A DNA stretch of 64,000 bases from Endobugula sp047636495 (lineage in GTDB: Bacteria > Pseudomonadota > Gammaproteobacteria > Pseudomonadales > Cellvibrionaceae), in NCBI GenBank assembly GCA_047636495.1, contig JBLILH010000017.1:1-64000 (forward strand), read 5' to 3'. Positions 17,530-27,199 of the stretch are shown here, in pieces. Positions within the stretch are counted from its first letter, which is position 1, and every line of letters begins with the position of its first letter. The position numbers and the translations under genes are program-made. The notes below the pieces were generated by a model, which saw only the letters and a program-made list of their open reading frames with translations, searched no databases and was not told the origin of the DNA.

Positions 17530-18927
17530 ATGCCTACAATATTTACACTGTTGTTTACTAGCTTACTAACACTTCTGTCTTTTGTGCCGGGTGCGTATAG
17601 CTCATCTTTACCAGACTTTACCGGCTTAATCCAAGAGCATTCCCCAGCAGTAGTGAAAATAGAGACCGTTACTCAAGTGAGTGCAGGGGGTCAGTCCAGC
17701 GTTCCGTTACCAGATAATATTCCTGAAATATTTCGTCATTTATTTGAGCATCCTCAACTTCAACAAAGAAACAGCCAGCCCCGAAGTAACTCAATGGGGT
17801 CTGGTTTTTTTATCTCCGAAGATGGTTATATTTTGACCAACAATCACGTGGTTGATGGCGCGACCGATATTATTGTTCGTCTTATTGATCGAAGAGAGTT
17901 CGACGCAACGATTGTGGGTGTTGATCCACAAACTGATCTTGCTTTGCTTAAAATAGATGCCGATAATTTACCGTATTTAGAGCTAGCCAACTCTGAAAAG
18001 TTGCTAGTAGGTGAGTGGGTGTTGGCGATAGGCTCTCCTTTCGGTTTAGACTATTCGGTCAGTGCTGGCATCGTTAGCGCCATTGGGCGCAGTATCCCGT
18101 CAGGTCAACAGCAGAGCTATGTACCGTTTATTCAGACCGATGTAGCGATTAACCCGGGTAACTCTGGTGGTCCTTTGTTTAACTTAGATGGTCAGGTAGT
18201 GGGTATTAACTCACAGATATACACCAATTCTGGCGGTTCTATCGGACTGTCTTTTGCCATACCAGCGAATTTAGCAAAGAACGTCGTGGCGCAGTTGAAA
18301 GACAGTGGCCGCGTGGACAGGGGCTGGTTAGGCGTTGTTATTCAAGACGTGAGTAAAGATCTTGCGTTGTCTTTCGGGCTTAAAAAACCACAAGGTGCCT
18401 TGATTGCGCAGCTTGATAAAAAAGGTCCAGGCCGAGTCAGTGGACTGCGCGTTAGTGATATTATATTGTCATTCAACGATAAAGATATTCAACGTTCTTC
18501 AGATTTGCCGCATATTGTCGGCCCTATCAAGCCAGGCACCACGGTGCCCGCAACTGTTATGCGCAAGGGTAAAGAAATGACGCTTCAAGTCACCGTGGGA
18601 TCAAGGAACTCACAGGCAACCGAAAAAGATCGCAACGCCCAAGCGAGCGAGTCACGCATTGGTGCGGCTATCGAGAATCTAACGGATGCCGAGCGTGAGA
18701 TAGTCGGCAGTGACGGCGTAGTGGTGTTAGACGTTTTACCAAATAGTCCCGCCGCTAAGGCAGGTTTACGTAAAGGTGATGTGATTGTGCAGCTTGGTTT
18801 CGAAGATATCACCTCTGTGCGTGTATTCGTTCAAGTTGAAGACGACTTGTTAAGCGACAAGCCATTACCAATACGTTTTATTCGGCAGGGTACCCCTGTG
18901 TTTAGAAGTCTTGTTATAGTTAAGTAG
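17530..18927 (+). CDS. mucD: Periplasmic serine protease MucD (DegP/DegQ family)
   Basis: 465 residues from the ATG at 17530, preferred over a TTG at 17521 because the AGGAA at 17516-17520 is too close to the latter. A signal peptide ends near GAYSS. The trypsin-like triad is visible: His106 in TNNHVVDGA, Asp136 in TDLALLKID and Ser212 in GNSGGPLFN. Two PDZ domains follow (GWLGVVIQDV ... and VVVLDVLPNSPAAKAGLRKG). It degrades misfolded envelope proteins and in Pseudomonas closes the rpoE-mucABCD operon, as here. Confidence 0.95.
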   Translation: MPTIFTLLFTSLLTLLSFVPGAYSSSLPDFTGLIQEHSPAVVKIETVTQVSAGGQSSVPLPDNIPEIFRHLFEHPQLQQRNSQPRSNSMGSGFFISEDGYILTNNHVVDGATDIIVRLIDRREFDATIVGVDPQTDLALLKIDADNLPYLELANSEKLLVGEWVLAIGSPFGLDYSVSAGIVSAIGRSIPSGQQQSYVPFIQTDVAINPGNSGGPLFNLDGQVVGINSQIYTNSGGSIGLSFAIPANLAKNVVAQLKDSGRVDRGWLGVVIQDVSKDLALSFGLKKPQGALIAQLDKKGPGRVSGLRVSDIILSFNDKDIQRSSDLPHIVGPIKPGTTVPATVMRKGKEMTLQVTVGSRNSQATEKDRNAQASESRIGAAIENLTDAEREIVGSDGVVVLDVLPNSPAAKAGLRKGDVIVQLGFEDITSVRVFVQVEDDLLSDKPLPIRFIRQGTPVFRSLVIVK

Positions 18928-19115
18928 TGCATCCTTAGGCATCGTTTGTCGGGTGGACTGGTGATTAGGTGTTTCAATTAAGCCATTCATTCAATAAGTA
19001 AGGTGGAGCCAATTTTCTGGCTACCCTAGCTATATCGCATACCTCGCCAATAGGGTAAAATCCGCGCCTAATATTTAACTTGTCCTTAGGGATCTCATTT
19101 AACGGTGTATTTGCA

Positions 19116-20918
19116 GTGACCGATCTTAGTCATATTCGAAATTTTTCCATTATTGCCCACATTGATCACGGTAAATCCACATTGGCAGATCGTTTTATTC
19201 AAGAATGCGGTGGTTTGTCTGAAAGAGAAATGGCAGCACAAGTACTCGATTCAATGGATATTGAACGAGAGCGTGGCATTACCATTAAGGCACAAAGCGT
19301 CACTCTAAATTACACGGCTAAAGATGGTAAGACATACCAGCTAAACTTCATCGATACTCCAGGGCATGTTGATTTTTCTTACGAGGTTTCCCGTTCCTTA
19401 GCCGCATGTGAAGGGGCTTTGCTAGTCGTTGATGCTGCTCAAGGAGTCGAAGCCCAATCGGTAGCTAATTGTTATACCGCTCTAGAACAGGGCTTAGAAG
19501 TGATCCCTATTCTTAATAAGATGGATTTGCCTCAGGCAGACCCTGATAAGGTTGCTCAGGAAATAGAAGAAATTATCGGCATCGAGGCCACAGACGCTGT
19601 TCGCTGTAGCGCAAAGTCGGGTCTAGGTATCTATGACGTACTCGAAGAGTTAGTGGCAAGAGTTCCACCACCGGTTGGAGATGTTGACGCGCCGTTGCAA
19701 GCACTTATTATTGATTCGTGGTTCGACAATTACTTAGGTGTTGTATCCTTAGTTCGCGTGAAACAGGGAACACTCAAGGTCAAAGAAAAAATCGTTATTA
19801 AGTCCATAGGTAAAGCGCACGTTGTCGATAAAGTAGGTGTTTTTACGCCTAAGCGTGTCGAAACTAAAATGCTTAGAGCGGGCGAGGTCGGCTTTATTGT
19901 GGCAGGTATTAAAGATATCCTTGGCGCTCCAGTGGGCGATACACTGACTCACGCTAATAATAGCGATCAAGTAGAAGCCCTTGCCGGTTTCAAAAAAGTT
20001 AAGCCGCAAGTATACGCGGGTATGTTTCCCGTCAGCTCTGATGATTACGAGTCTTTCCGCGAAGCTCTCGCCAAACTTACCTTAAATGATGCGTCGTTAT
20101 TTTTTGAACCCGAAAGTTCAGATGCTTTAGGTTTCGGTTTTCGTTGCGGATTCTTAGGTATGCTGCATATGGAAATTATTCAGGAGCGCCTAGAGCGGGA
20201 ATATGATTTAGATCTTATTACCACGGCACCTACTGTAGTCTTTGAGGTGTTAAAAAATGATGGTGAAGTGATTACGGTCGCGAATCCATCAAAACTGCCA
20301 GATCCTACTTATATTGATGAAATGCGTGAGCCAATAGTCGAGGCGAACATTTTAGTGCCTCAAGAGCATCTTGGTGCCGTAATCACTCTCTGCATAGAAA
20401 AACGTGGTGTGCAAAAAGATATGCAATATATTGGTAACCAAGTGGCTGTGCGTTACGAATTACCGATGAACGAGGTTGTCATGGACTTCTTTGATCGCTT
20501 AAAATCAGTGAGCCGTGGATTTGCATCTTTAGATTATAATTTTGTGCGGTTTCAGCCAGCATTACTAACGCGCTTAGATATTCTTATTAACGGTGAAAAA
20601 GTGGATGCTTTAGCATTGATTATTCATCGGGCCGATGCGCAAGCTAAAGGGCGTAGCTTGGCGGAAAAAATGAAAGAGCTGATTCCCCGCCAAATGTTTG
20701 ATGTGGCTATTCAAGCAGTATTGGGTGGGCAGGTGATTGCACGCACCACTGTTAAAGCGCTTCGTAAAAATGTGACCGCTAAATGTTATGGCGGTGATAT
20801 ATCGCGAAAGAAAAAGCTGCTACAAAAGCAAAAAGCCGGTAAAAAACGCATGAAACAAGTGGGGAATGTTGAAATTCCACAAGAGGCTTTCTTAGCTGTA
20901 CTGAAGATGGACAGCTAA
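19116..20918 (+). CDS. lepA: Elongation factor 4 (LepA)
   Basis: 600 residues from the GTG at 19116, matching the family (the open frame extends 12 codons upstream to a TTG at 19080). GTPase motifs: AHIDHGKSTL (G1), DTPGHVDF (G3), NKMD (G4) and SAKSG (G5). The C-terminal LepA-specific domain (GGDISRKKKLLQKQKAGKKR) is present. It acts on stalled or mis-assembled ribosomes and is released in bacteria under salt stress. It precedes lepB, the classical lepA-lepB operon. Confidence 0.96.
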   Translation: MTDLSHIRNFSIIAHIDHGKSTLADRFIQECGGLSEREMAAQVLDSMDIERERGITIKAQSVTLNYTAKDGKTYQLNFIDTPGHVDFSYEVSRSLAACEGALLVVDAAQGVEAQSVANCYTALEQGLEVIPILNKMDLPQADPDKVAQEIEEIIGIEATDAVRCSAKSGLGIYDVLEELVARVPPPVGDVDAPLQALIIDSWFDNYLGVVSLVRVKQGTLKVKEKIVIKSIGKAHVVDKVGVFTPKRVETKMLRAGEVGFIVAGIKDILGAPVGDTLTHANNSDQVEALAGFKKVKPQVYAGMFPVSSDDYESFREALAKLTLNDASLFFEPESSDALGFGFRCGFLGMLHMEIIQERLEREYDLDLITTAPTVVFEVLKNDGEVITVANPSKLPDPTYIDEMREPIVEANILVPQEHLGAVITLCIEKRGVQKDMQYIGNQVAVRYELPMNEVVMDFFDRLKSVSRGFASLDYNFVRFQPALLTRLDILINGEKVDALALIIHRADAQAKGRSLAEKMKELIPRQMFDVAIQAVLGGQVIARTTVKALRKNVTAKCYGGDISRKKKLLQKQKAGKKRMKQVGNVEIPQEAFLAVLKMDS

Positions 20919-20990
20919 CAACATCACCGGTAATGTTCAATACCACAACGCGCGCAATGAGCGCATGTAAAAAGATAACAAAGGTTTTGT

Positions 20991-21794
20991 ATGGATTTTA
21001 ATTTTCCACTCGTGTTAGCACTGTTAGTCCTGATTAGTGGCCTTATTTGGTTACTTGATATCGCTGTACTAGCGCCACGTCGAAACGTTTTAGATATCGG
21101 TGAAGCTTCACGTGAGCCTTTGTACGTAGAGTACTCTAAGTCGTTTTTTCCTGTTTTGTTCGTGGTATTTATACTGCGGTCGTTCATTGTAGAGCCCTTC
21201 CAAATTCCATCACCTTCAATGGTGCCTACACTGAAAGTGGGCGACTTCATTTTGGTCAACAAATTTAACTATGGTATTCGTTTGCCTGTCATTCGTACTA
21301 AGGTAATGGACATCAATCAGCCTAAACGTGGCGATGTGATGGTGTTCTTCCCTCCCCATGAATCCCGTTATTTTATTAAACGGGTTATTGGCTTACCGGG
21401 AGACAATATTCGTTACGTTAACAATCAAGTGTTTATTAACGGAGAAGAACTCAAACGTGAGTTTATTGCTTCGGAAGGTAAGCGCAATACTTATGATCGT
21501 TGTACCGGCCAAGGTGGGCAATACCAGTTGTTCAACGAGACTATTGAAGATAACCAACACCAAATACGTAAATGCACCAACCCTGTCGCTTTTGTCGGTG
21601 ATAAAACGTGGAAAGTACCCGAAAAACATTATTTCATGATGGGTGACAACCGAGATAACAGTGACGATAGCCGCCGATGGGGGTTTGTTCCTGAAGAAAA
21701 TATTGTAGGCAAGGCGTTTGCCATTTGGATGCATTGGCAAGGGGCCTTTAGTGGCTCATTACCTAGCTTTTCTACAGTAGGTCCTATTGAATAG
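20991..21794 (+). CDS. lepB: Signal peptidase I (LepB)
   Basis: 267 residues. Two N-terminal membrane segments (FPLVLALLVLISGLIWLL and FFPVLFVVFILRSF) anchor a periplasmic catalytic domain. The Ser/Lys dyad is visible as Ser76 in IPSPSMVPTL and Lys130 in YFIKRVIGLPGD. GDNRDNSDDSRRWGFV near the end is the conserved box E. It removes signal peptides from Sec and Tat substrates. It lies 72 bp after lepA. Confidence 0.96.
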   Translation: MDFNFPLVLALLVLISGLIWLLDIAVLAPRRNVLDIGEASREPLYVEYSKSFFPVLFVVFILRSFIVEPFQIPSPSMVPTLKVGDFILVNKFNYGIRLPVIRTKVMDINQPKRGDVMVFFPPHESRYFIKRVIGLPGDNIRYVNNQVFINGEELKREFIASEGKRNTYDRCTGQGGQYQLFNETIEDNQHQIRKCTNPVAFVGDKTWKVPEKHYFMMGDNRDNSDDSRRWGFVPEENIVGKAFAIWMHWQGAFSGSLPSFSTVGPIE

Positions 21795-21934
21795 CGCTTC
21801 AGTTTTTCTTTTGTCCTTAGTGATTGTTGCTATACTTATATAATAATAAATGGTGAATTAAATTAATCTGAGGTGGTATGCTGAGGTTGATGTTCACTTG
21901 GAACATTCATGATCATAACCTTTTGTGACGCCCT

Positions 21935-22615
21935 GTGATTGCCAAGCCAAACTTAAAACGACTACAACAACGTATTGGCTATCAATTCGTGAATGAATCC
22001 CTTCTCGAAACGGCGCTCACACACCGCAGTTTTTCGTCGATCAATAACGAGCGCTTAGAATTTTTAGGCGATTCATTACTCGGTGTAACAATCTCTCAGC
22101 AGCTGTTTAAGCAATTTCCTGATGTTAAAGAAGGCGTTCTTTCCCGGCAACGCTCCGGGTTGGTAAAAGGCGTTACCCTAGCTGCTTTAGCGAGAGAGTT
22201 TTCATTAAGTGATTATCTTATTATGGGATCGGGCGAATTAAAAAGCGGCGGTTATCGAAGAGGTTCTATCCTAGCGGATGCGATAGAGGCTATCATCGGT
22301 GCCGTATTTTTAGACAGCGATATACAGCAATGTCAGGAGGTTATCTTACATTGGTTTGATGAGCGCTTACAAAGCTTGTCGCTACATGATCAATTAAAAG
22401 ATCCAAAAACACAGTTGCAAGAGCTTCTGCAGTCGTTGAGGAAGCCGCTGCCTGCTTACACTGTCGTAAATATTGAAGGCGCATCCCACGAACAACGTTT
22501 TACAGTGGATTGTGAGGTGGCCTTATTGGATAATGCCGTCACCGCGACCGCTGGCAGTCGCCGTCAAGCCGAGCAAGAAGCGGCGACCAGCGTATTGAAG
22601 CTACTAAACCACTAA
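21935..22615 (+). CDS. rnc: Ribonuclease III
   Basis: 226 residues from a GTG start. The RNase III signature NERLEFLGDSLLG carries the catalytic acidic residues, with DAIEAIIGAVFLDS as the second cluster. A C-terminal double-stranded RNA-binding domain follows (DPKTQLQELLQSLRKPLP ... AGSRRQAEQEAATSVLKLL). It cleaves rRNA precursors and structured mRNAs. It is 13 bp upstream of era, the standard rnc-era-recO order. Confidence 0.96.
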   Translation: MIAKPNLKRLQQRIGYQFVNESLLETALTHRSFSSINNERLEFLGDSLLGVTISQQLFKQFPDVKEGVLSRQRSGLVKGVTLAALAREFSLSDYLIMGSGELKSGGYRRGSILADAIEAIIGAVFLDSDIQQCQEVILHWFDERLQSLSLHDQLKDPKTQLQELLQSLRKPLPAYTVVNIEGASHEQRFTVDCEVALLDNAVTATAGSRRQAEQEAATSVLKLLNH

Positions 22616-22628
22616 TGATAGAGACCAT

Positions 22629-23528
22629 ATGATAAAAAATGCACAACGCTGTGGCTACATTGCTATTGTTGGACGCCCCAATGTGGGCAAGTCTACTTTA
22701 CTGAATCATATACTGGGCCAGAAACTCAGTATTACTTCACGTAAGCCACAGACAACTCGACATAAGCTATTAGGCATTAAAACGACTACAGACACGCAGT
22801 ATATTTATGTTGATACGCCTGGTTTACACCAAGGGCAAAAAAAAGCGATTAATCGTTATATGAATCGTGCGGTAACGACTGCGATACAAGACGTCGACGT
22901 CGTATTGTTTATGATTGAAAAGCTCCATTGGTTACCCGAAGATGAAGTCGTAGCACAGCGCTTGACTGACCTTAAGGTTCCTGTGATATTAGTCATTAAT
23001 AAAGTCGATACTATTGATGACAAGGAAATGTTGTTGCCCCATATGCAAAAAATGCTGGAGCGCGTTAACGTAGAAGAGATTATTCCTGTCTCGGCCCTTA
23101 ATAATCAAAATCTAGATCGTTTAGAAGAAATTGTCCGTGTACGTTTACCCGAAGATGATTTCTTCTACGCCGAAGATCAAATTACTGACAGAAGCTCGCG
23201 TTTTTTAGCGGCGGAGATTATCCGTGAAAAAATTACTCGTCAGTTGGGTGATGAGCTTCCTTATCAAATGACAGTAGAAATTGAAGAATTTACTCAAGAA
23301 GGTAAAATACTGCATATTAACGCACTAATACTGGTAGAAAGAGAAGGACAAAAACGGATCTTGATCGGTGATAAAGGTGATCGATTGAAAAAAATTGGCC
23401 AACAAGCACGCGAAGATATGCAGTTGCTATTTGATAGTAAGGTTATGTTAAAAACGTGGGTGAAAGTAAAGTCTGGCTGGTCCGATGACGAACGTGCTCT
23501 GCGGAGTCTAGGCTACGATGATCGCTGA
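22629..23528 (+). CDS. era: GTPase Era
   Basis: 299 residues. GTPase motifs are GRPNVGKSTLLN (G1), the switch-I RKPQTTRHKLLG, DTPGLH (G3), NKVDTI (G4) and VSAL (G5). A C-terminal KH domain is seen in ILIGDKGDRLKKIGQQAREDM. It binds the 3' end of 16S rRNA in small-subunit assembly. Translation with rnc and recO is probably coupled through the short gaps (13 and 18 bp). Confidence 0.97.
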   Translation: MIKNAQRCGYIAIVGRPNVGKSTLLNHILGQKLSITSRKPQTTRHKLLGIKTTTDTQYIYVDTPGLHQGQKKAINRYMNRAVTTAIQDVDVVLFMIEKLHWLPEDEVVAQRLTDLKVPVILVINKVDTIDDKEMLLPHMQKMLERVNVEEIIPVSALNNQNLDRLEEIVRVRLPEDDFFYAEDQITDRSSRFLAAEIIREKITRQLGDELPYQMTVEIEEFTQEGKILHINALILVEREGQKRILIGDKGDRLKKIGQQAREDMQLLFDSKVMLKTWVKVKSGWSDDERALRSLGYDDR

Positions 23529-23546
23529 TATGACGGTAGGACGACT

Positions 23547-24275
23547 ATGCCGCTATCATCTGTAGATTTAGAGCCATGTTACGTATTACATACTCGATTA
23601 TATGGTGACACTAGTTTATTGGTTACTGTGCTCACTAAAACTCACGGGAAGCTCACTCTTATTGCACGTGGTGCGCGTAAAATTAGCAAGTCGAAGAAAA
23701 ATCCTCGTTACCTTCTCCAGCCTTTCATTCCTTTATTATTATCGTGGCAGGGTAAAAGCTCACTAAAAACACTAACTTCAATGGAAGCCGACGCGCCTTC
23801 AATTAACTTGATTGGCAATCGGTTGTACAGTGCAATGTACCTAAATGAGCTGCTAGTGTATTTGCTGCACGAGGAAGACCCCAGCGATGACACTTTTGAT
23901 TATTACCAAGAGGTATTACCCTTGTTAAGTGATGTAGGTACATCGTTAGAGGTGACACTTCGGCAATTTGAGTTTACTTTACTGGCGACATTAGGTTATG
24001 AGATTAATTTTGAATGCAATGCTGAAAATTTTCAGCCTCTAGACCCCGCAGCATCATACTACTACTTTCCTGAGCAGGGTTTTATTGACATTCGTGTCTA
24101 CCCAAAAGCCCGGGATATCGGTTTTCTCGGTGAAGATTTACTCCGTATTCACCACCATGATTACTCTTCCCCTAGTACTCGACAAACCGCCAAGTACATC
24201 GCCAGAGCTGCTTTACGTCCTCATTTACGCAACCGTACACTAAAGAGCCGAGAGCTGTTTTTAAAACATTACTAA
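23547..24275 (+). CDS. recO: DNA repair protein RecO
   Basis: 242 residues. The N-terminal OB-fold (YVLHTRLYGDTSLLVTVLTK, HGKLTLIARGARKSKSK-like) and the helical C-terminal domain with the family PLRPHLRNRTLKSRELF-like ending are recognisable. It lacks the zinc-binding cysteines of some RecO proteins, as usual in gammaproteobacteria. With RecR it loads RecA onto SSB-coated DNA. The usual next gene pdxJ is absent; the operon ends here. Confidence 0.93.
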   Translation: MPLSSVDLEPCYVLHTRLYGDTSLLVTVLTKTHGKLTLIARGARKISKSKKNPRYLLQPFIPLLLSWQGKSSLKTLTSMEADAPSINLIGNRLYSAMYLNELLVYLLHEEDPSDDTFDYYQEVLPLLSDVGTSLEVTLRQFEFTLLATLGYEINFECNAENFQPLDPAASYYYFPEQGFIDIRVYPKARDIGFLGEDLLRIHHHDYSSPSTRQTAKYIARAALRPHLRNRTLKSRELFLKHY

Positions 24276-24598
24276 TTCTCAACGGTTAGTTATTGATTTC
24301 TATATGCTTTTTCTGTGTTCTTGTTTAACCGCTGGTGATACTTCTTTGAACGAAATGAATAGAGAGATTGAAATGTTGAAACCCTTTATTATTGAATAGT
24401 CTATATCTTATCTGTTGTGCTGTTTCGCTCGTCTTATTTGGTGAGAATAAACCACCACTTTCTTGCGCTATTTGTAAAAAACTGCTAAACCTAAGAGACT
24501 ACTTTAGTGTTTGTATACATACCTTGGTTCAGTGAATGTATAGTTAACGAATACGCCTGAGTGCGTGAGAGATATCTACGGTGGAGGCCGACATATCG
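24276..24598. other. Intergenic stretch before the first chemoreceptor
   Basis: 323 bp of AT-rich sequence without a credible gene. A GGAGG at 24583-24587 serves the chemoreceptor. I see no sigma-28-type promoter. Confidence 0.4.
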
Positions 24599-26938
24599 AT
24601 GAAAATAAAAACTAAACTCATTACCGGTACCTTACTTCTCGCTTTTTGTTCTGTCGGAGTTGTTAGTATTGTTGCTAACTATATTGCTCAAACGAATACT
24701 AGTGAAGCAATGGGTGTTCAGGTGAAGAGTCAACTCTCATCGACACTTGAAGCTAAAAAATCGCATATTGAGCAATATCTAACGAACTTGAGAAATCAGG
24801 TGCGTTTGATGGCGCTGGAGTACAATACTGATTCAGCAAACTATCATTTTTCGGTTACATTCCCTGACTTTATAATTGCTGCAGGCCTAAAGCCAGAAAT
24901 GAAAGAAGCCGTTATACAATATTATAATGAAAACTACCTTAAACCGTATGCGGAAAAAAATATTTTGAAAGGTGTGTCATCAAAAGAATATTTTAAGGAC
25001 TTTACGGAAAATCATTGGTTACTTCAATATCACTATATCACAACAAATCCAAACCCTGTGGGTGAAAAATATAAAATGGACTACCCACTTAACGAGTTCT
25101 CGGCCTTTAGCGCCGGCCATCAGGGTTATCACGCAGTGTTTCGTAAATATGCCGAGCAATTGGGTTATGGTGATATTTATTTTATTGACACAGAAGGCAC
25201 TGTGATTTACTCGTTACAAAAAGGATTTGAATTAGGTACGTCGGTCGTGGATGGGGCGTTCGCAAATTCAGGTCTAGCTAGGGCTTATAAAGCCGCATTA
25301 AAAGTTAACAAGGGAGAGTTAGTAGTTGAAGATTTTAGTCGCTATGATCCTTTGTACGGTGCGCCAGCGGCATTTGTAGCATCGCCGTTAGTTAAATTTA
25401 AGCGCGTAAGAGGCGTATTTGTTATTCAACTGCCAATTGACACAATTGACTCTATTATGACTAACGACCAAGAGTGGAAAAAAGTTGGGTTAGGCGAAAC
25501 AGGGGAGAATTATTTAGTAGGACCAGACTACTCACTACGTAATATGAGCAGGTTATACGTAGAAGATCCTGAAGCATATTTCGTAAAGCTACGTAAATTT
25601 AACAGTGTAAGTTCTCAACCTATAGATGATATTGCCGCTAGCGGAAGCAATATTGGCCTACAAAAAATAATCACACCTTCAACAGAGGCTGCCTTAGCGG
25701 GAGAAAGTGGTTATCGTATTTACAAACGCTACGATGGACGTGAAATTCTTTCGAGCTATTCCCCTATAAATGTTGAAGGTTTTGATTGGGCCATCATTAG
25801 CGAAATTAATTATGAAGAGGCATTTCAAAGTGCTAAAGCATTATCTAGACAACTCAATTCGTCGTTGGCTATCATCGCAGTGGTCGTTATGTTGGTCGCT
25901 ATTGTCATTATTTTATTATTAACCAATATTATATTTAAACCATTGAATTTAATTACTCAAAGGATGAATGAAATTGCCACCGGTAATGGTAGTTTGAAAA
26001 GTCGCTTAGATGATTCTGGTGAGAATGAGATATCAGATTTTGCGACCAGTTTTAATTTGTTTATATCGAAACTCGATTATATTGTTGACCAAGTGGCGCA
26101 AACTTCTGCATCATTGCTGTCGCAAAGTGCAGGTCTGCTCGACCTTTCTCAATCAGGTAAAGATCAGTCAGTTGTTCAGCAAGATACGATGAAGAGCGTG
26201 GTGGACTCGATACATCAAATCGCTGTCAACATAGACCAAAATAGTGAATATGCTACCTCGACATCAGTAGCAGCTGTAGACGCAAACAATAAAGCCAATG
26301 ACGGTAAAAAGGCGACAGATCAAGCCGTTATTGCGATAGAAACAATTTCAAAAGAGGTCAGTGCAACATCAAAAGCATTGCAGGGTTTGGAAAGCGATTC
26401 AAAAAATATAGCCACCGTATTATCGGTAATTGATGATATATCGAATCAAACGAATTTATTAGCGCTCAATGCAGCAATAGAGGCCGCACGAGCAGGAGAA
26501 AACGGTCGTGGCTTTGCTGTTGTAGCAGATGAGGTAAGAAGTCTATCGCATCGTATACAAACAGAGACACATTCCATAGCAGAGACTATCAACAAGCTAC
26601 AAGCGGGTACAGGGGAAGCAGTGTCCACTATGAAGCGCAGTGTCGATAAAAGTCGCAGTGGTGTGGAGCTTGCCACTGAGGCAGGGGCTATTCTAGATAT
26701 GGTGGTTGAAAGTAGTAGCCAGATTAATCAAATGAACGAGAAAATTGCGAGTGCAACGCAGCAACAAAAAGTTATTATTCATACCATTAATAGCGACATT
26801 GATAGTGCAAACAGCGTCACGGAAAAAACTTTAGAGTCATCCCTAGCGATTGACGGTATTGGTAATAAGATATCGGACTTAGCTAATGAGCTACAAGCTC
26901 TTGTTTCTCAGTTTGCACAAGACCAAGATAAGAAATAA
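24599..26938 (+). CDS. Methyl-accepting chemotaxis protein
   Basis: 779 residues from the ATG at 24599 (the frame is open to a GTG at 24581). TM1 is near the N-terminus (LITGTLLLAFCSVGVVSIV). A large periplasmic sensor of about 400 residues follows, then TM2 (LAIIAVVVMLVAIVIILLL), a HAMP domain starting NIIFKPLNLI, and the signalling domain with the highly conserved tip AAIEAARAGENGRGFAVVAD. The sensor resembles that of the second chemoreceptor in this window (35.0-37.4 kb). The ligand is unknown. No che genes lie nearby. Confidence 0.92.
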   Translation: MKIKTKLITGTLLLAFCSVGVVSIVANYIAQTNTSEAMGVQVKSQLSSTLEAKKSHIEQYLTNLRNQVRLMALEYNTDSANYHFSVTFPDFIIAAGLKPEMKEAVIQYYNENYLKPYAEKNILKGVSSKEYFKDFTENHWLLQYHYITTNPNPVGEKYKMDYPLNEFSAFSAGHQGYHAVFRKYAEQLGYGDIYFIDTEGTVIYSLQKGFELGTSVVDGAFANSGLARAYKAALKVNKGELVVEDFSRYDPLYGAPAAFVASPLVKFKRVRGVFVIQLPIDTIDSIMTNDQEWKKVGLGETGENYLVGPDYSLRNMSRLYVEDPEAYFVKLRKFNSVSSQPIDDIAASGSNIGLQKIITPSTEAALAGESGYRIYKRYDGREILSSYSPINVEGFDWAIISEINYEEAFQSAKALSRQLNSSLAIIAVVVMLVAIVIILLLTNIIFKPLNLITQRMNEIATGNGSLKSRLDDSGENEISDFATSFNLFISKLDYIVDQVAQTSASLLSQSAGLLDLSQSGKDQSVVQQDTMKSVVDSIHQIAVNIDQNSEYATSTSVAAVDANNKANDGKKATDQAVIAIETISKEVSATSKALQGLESDSKNIATVLSVIDDISNQTNLLALNAAIEAARAGENGRGFAVVADEVRSLSHRIQTETHSIAETINKLQAGTGEAVSTMKRSVDKSRSGVELATEAGAILDMVVESSSQINQMNEKIASATQQQKVIIHTINSDIDSANSVTEKTLESSLAIDGIGNKISDLANELQALVSQFAQDQDKK

Positions 26939-27199
26939 GCTCATGGGAGCAATTGGGCAAAAAAGTAAGATAAATAGCGTTGATTAGCAACTCGTATTCA
27001 CGTATGCAGTCACACAAAATTTTTAGTTTAAAAACAATCAAAAAATAGTTGTTATCTCACCCATAGGAAAACACCTTTATCAACGAAATTTTTTATGAGT
27101 GAGACCATCGCAGTCTAAAAAATCATTGTGGATATAATATGTTCTGTCTTTTGTGATCTCGTAATTTAAAGAGTTACCGTAAGTTTTTGACTACCATAT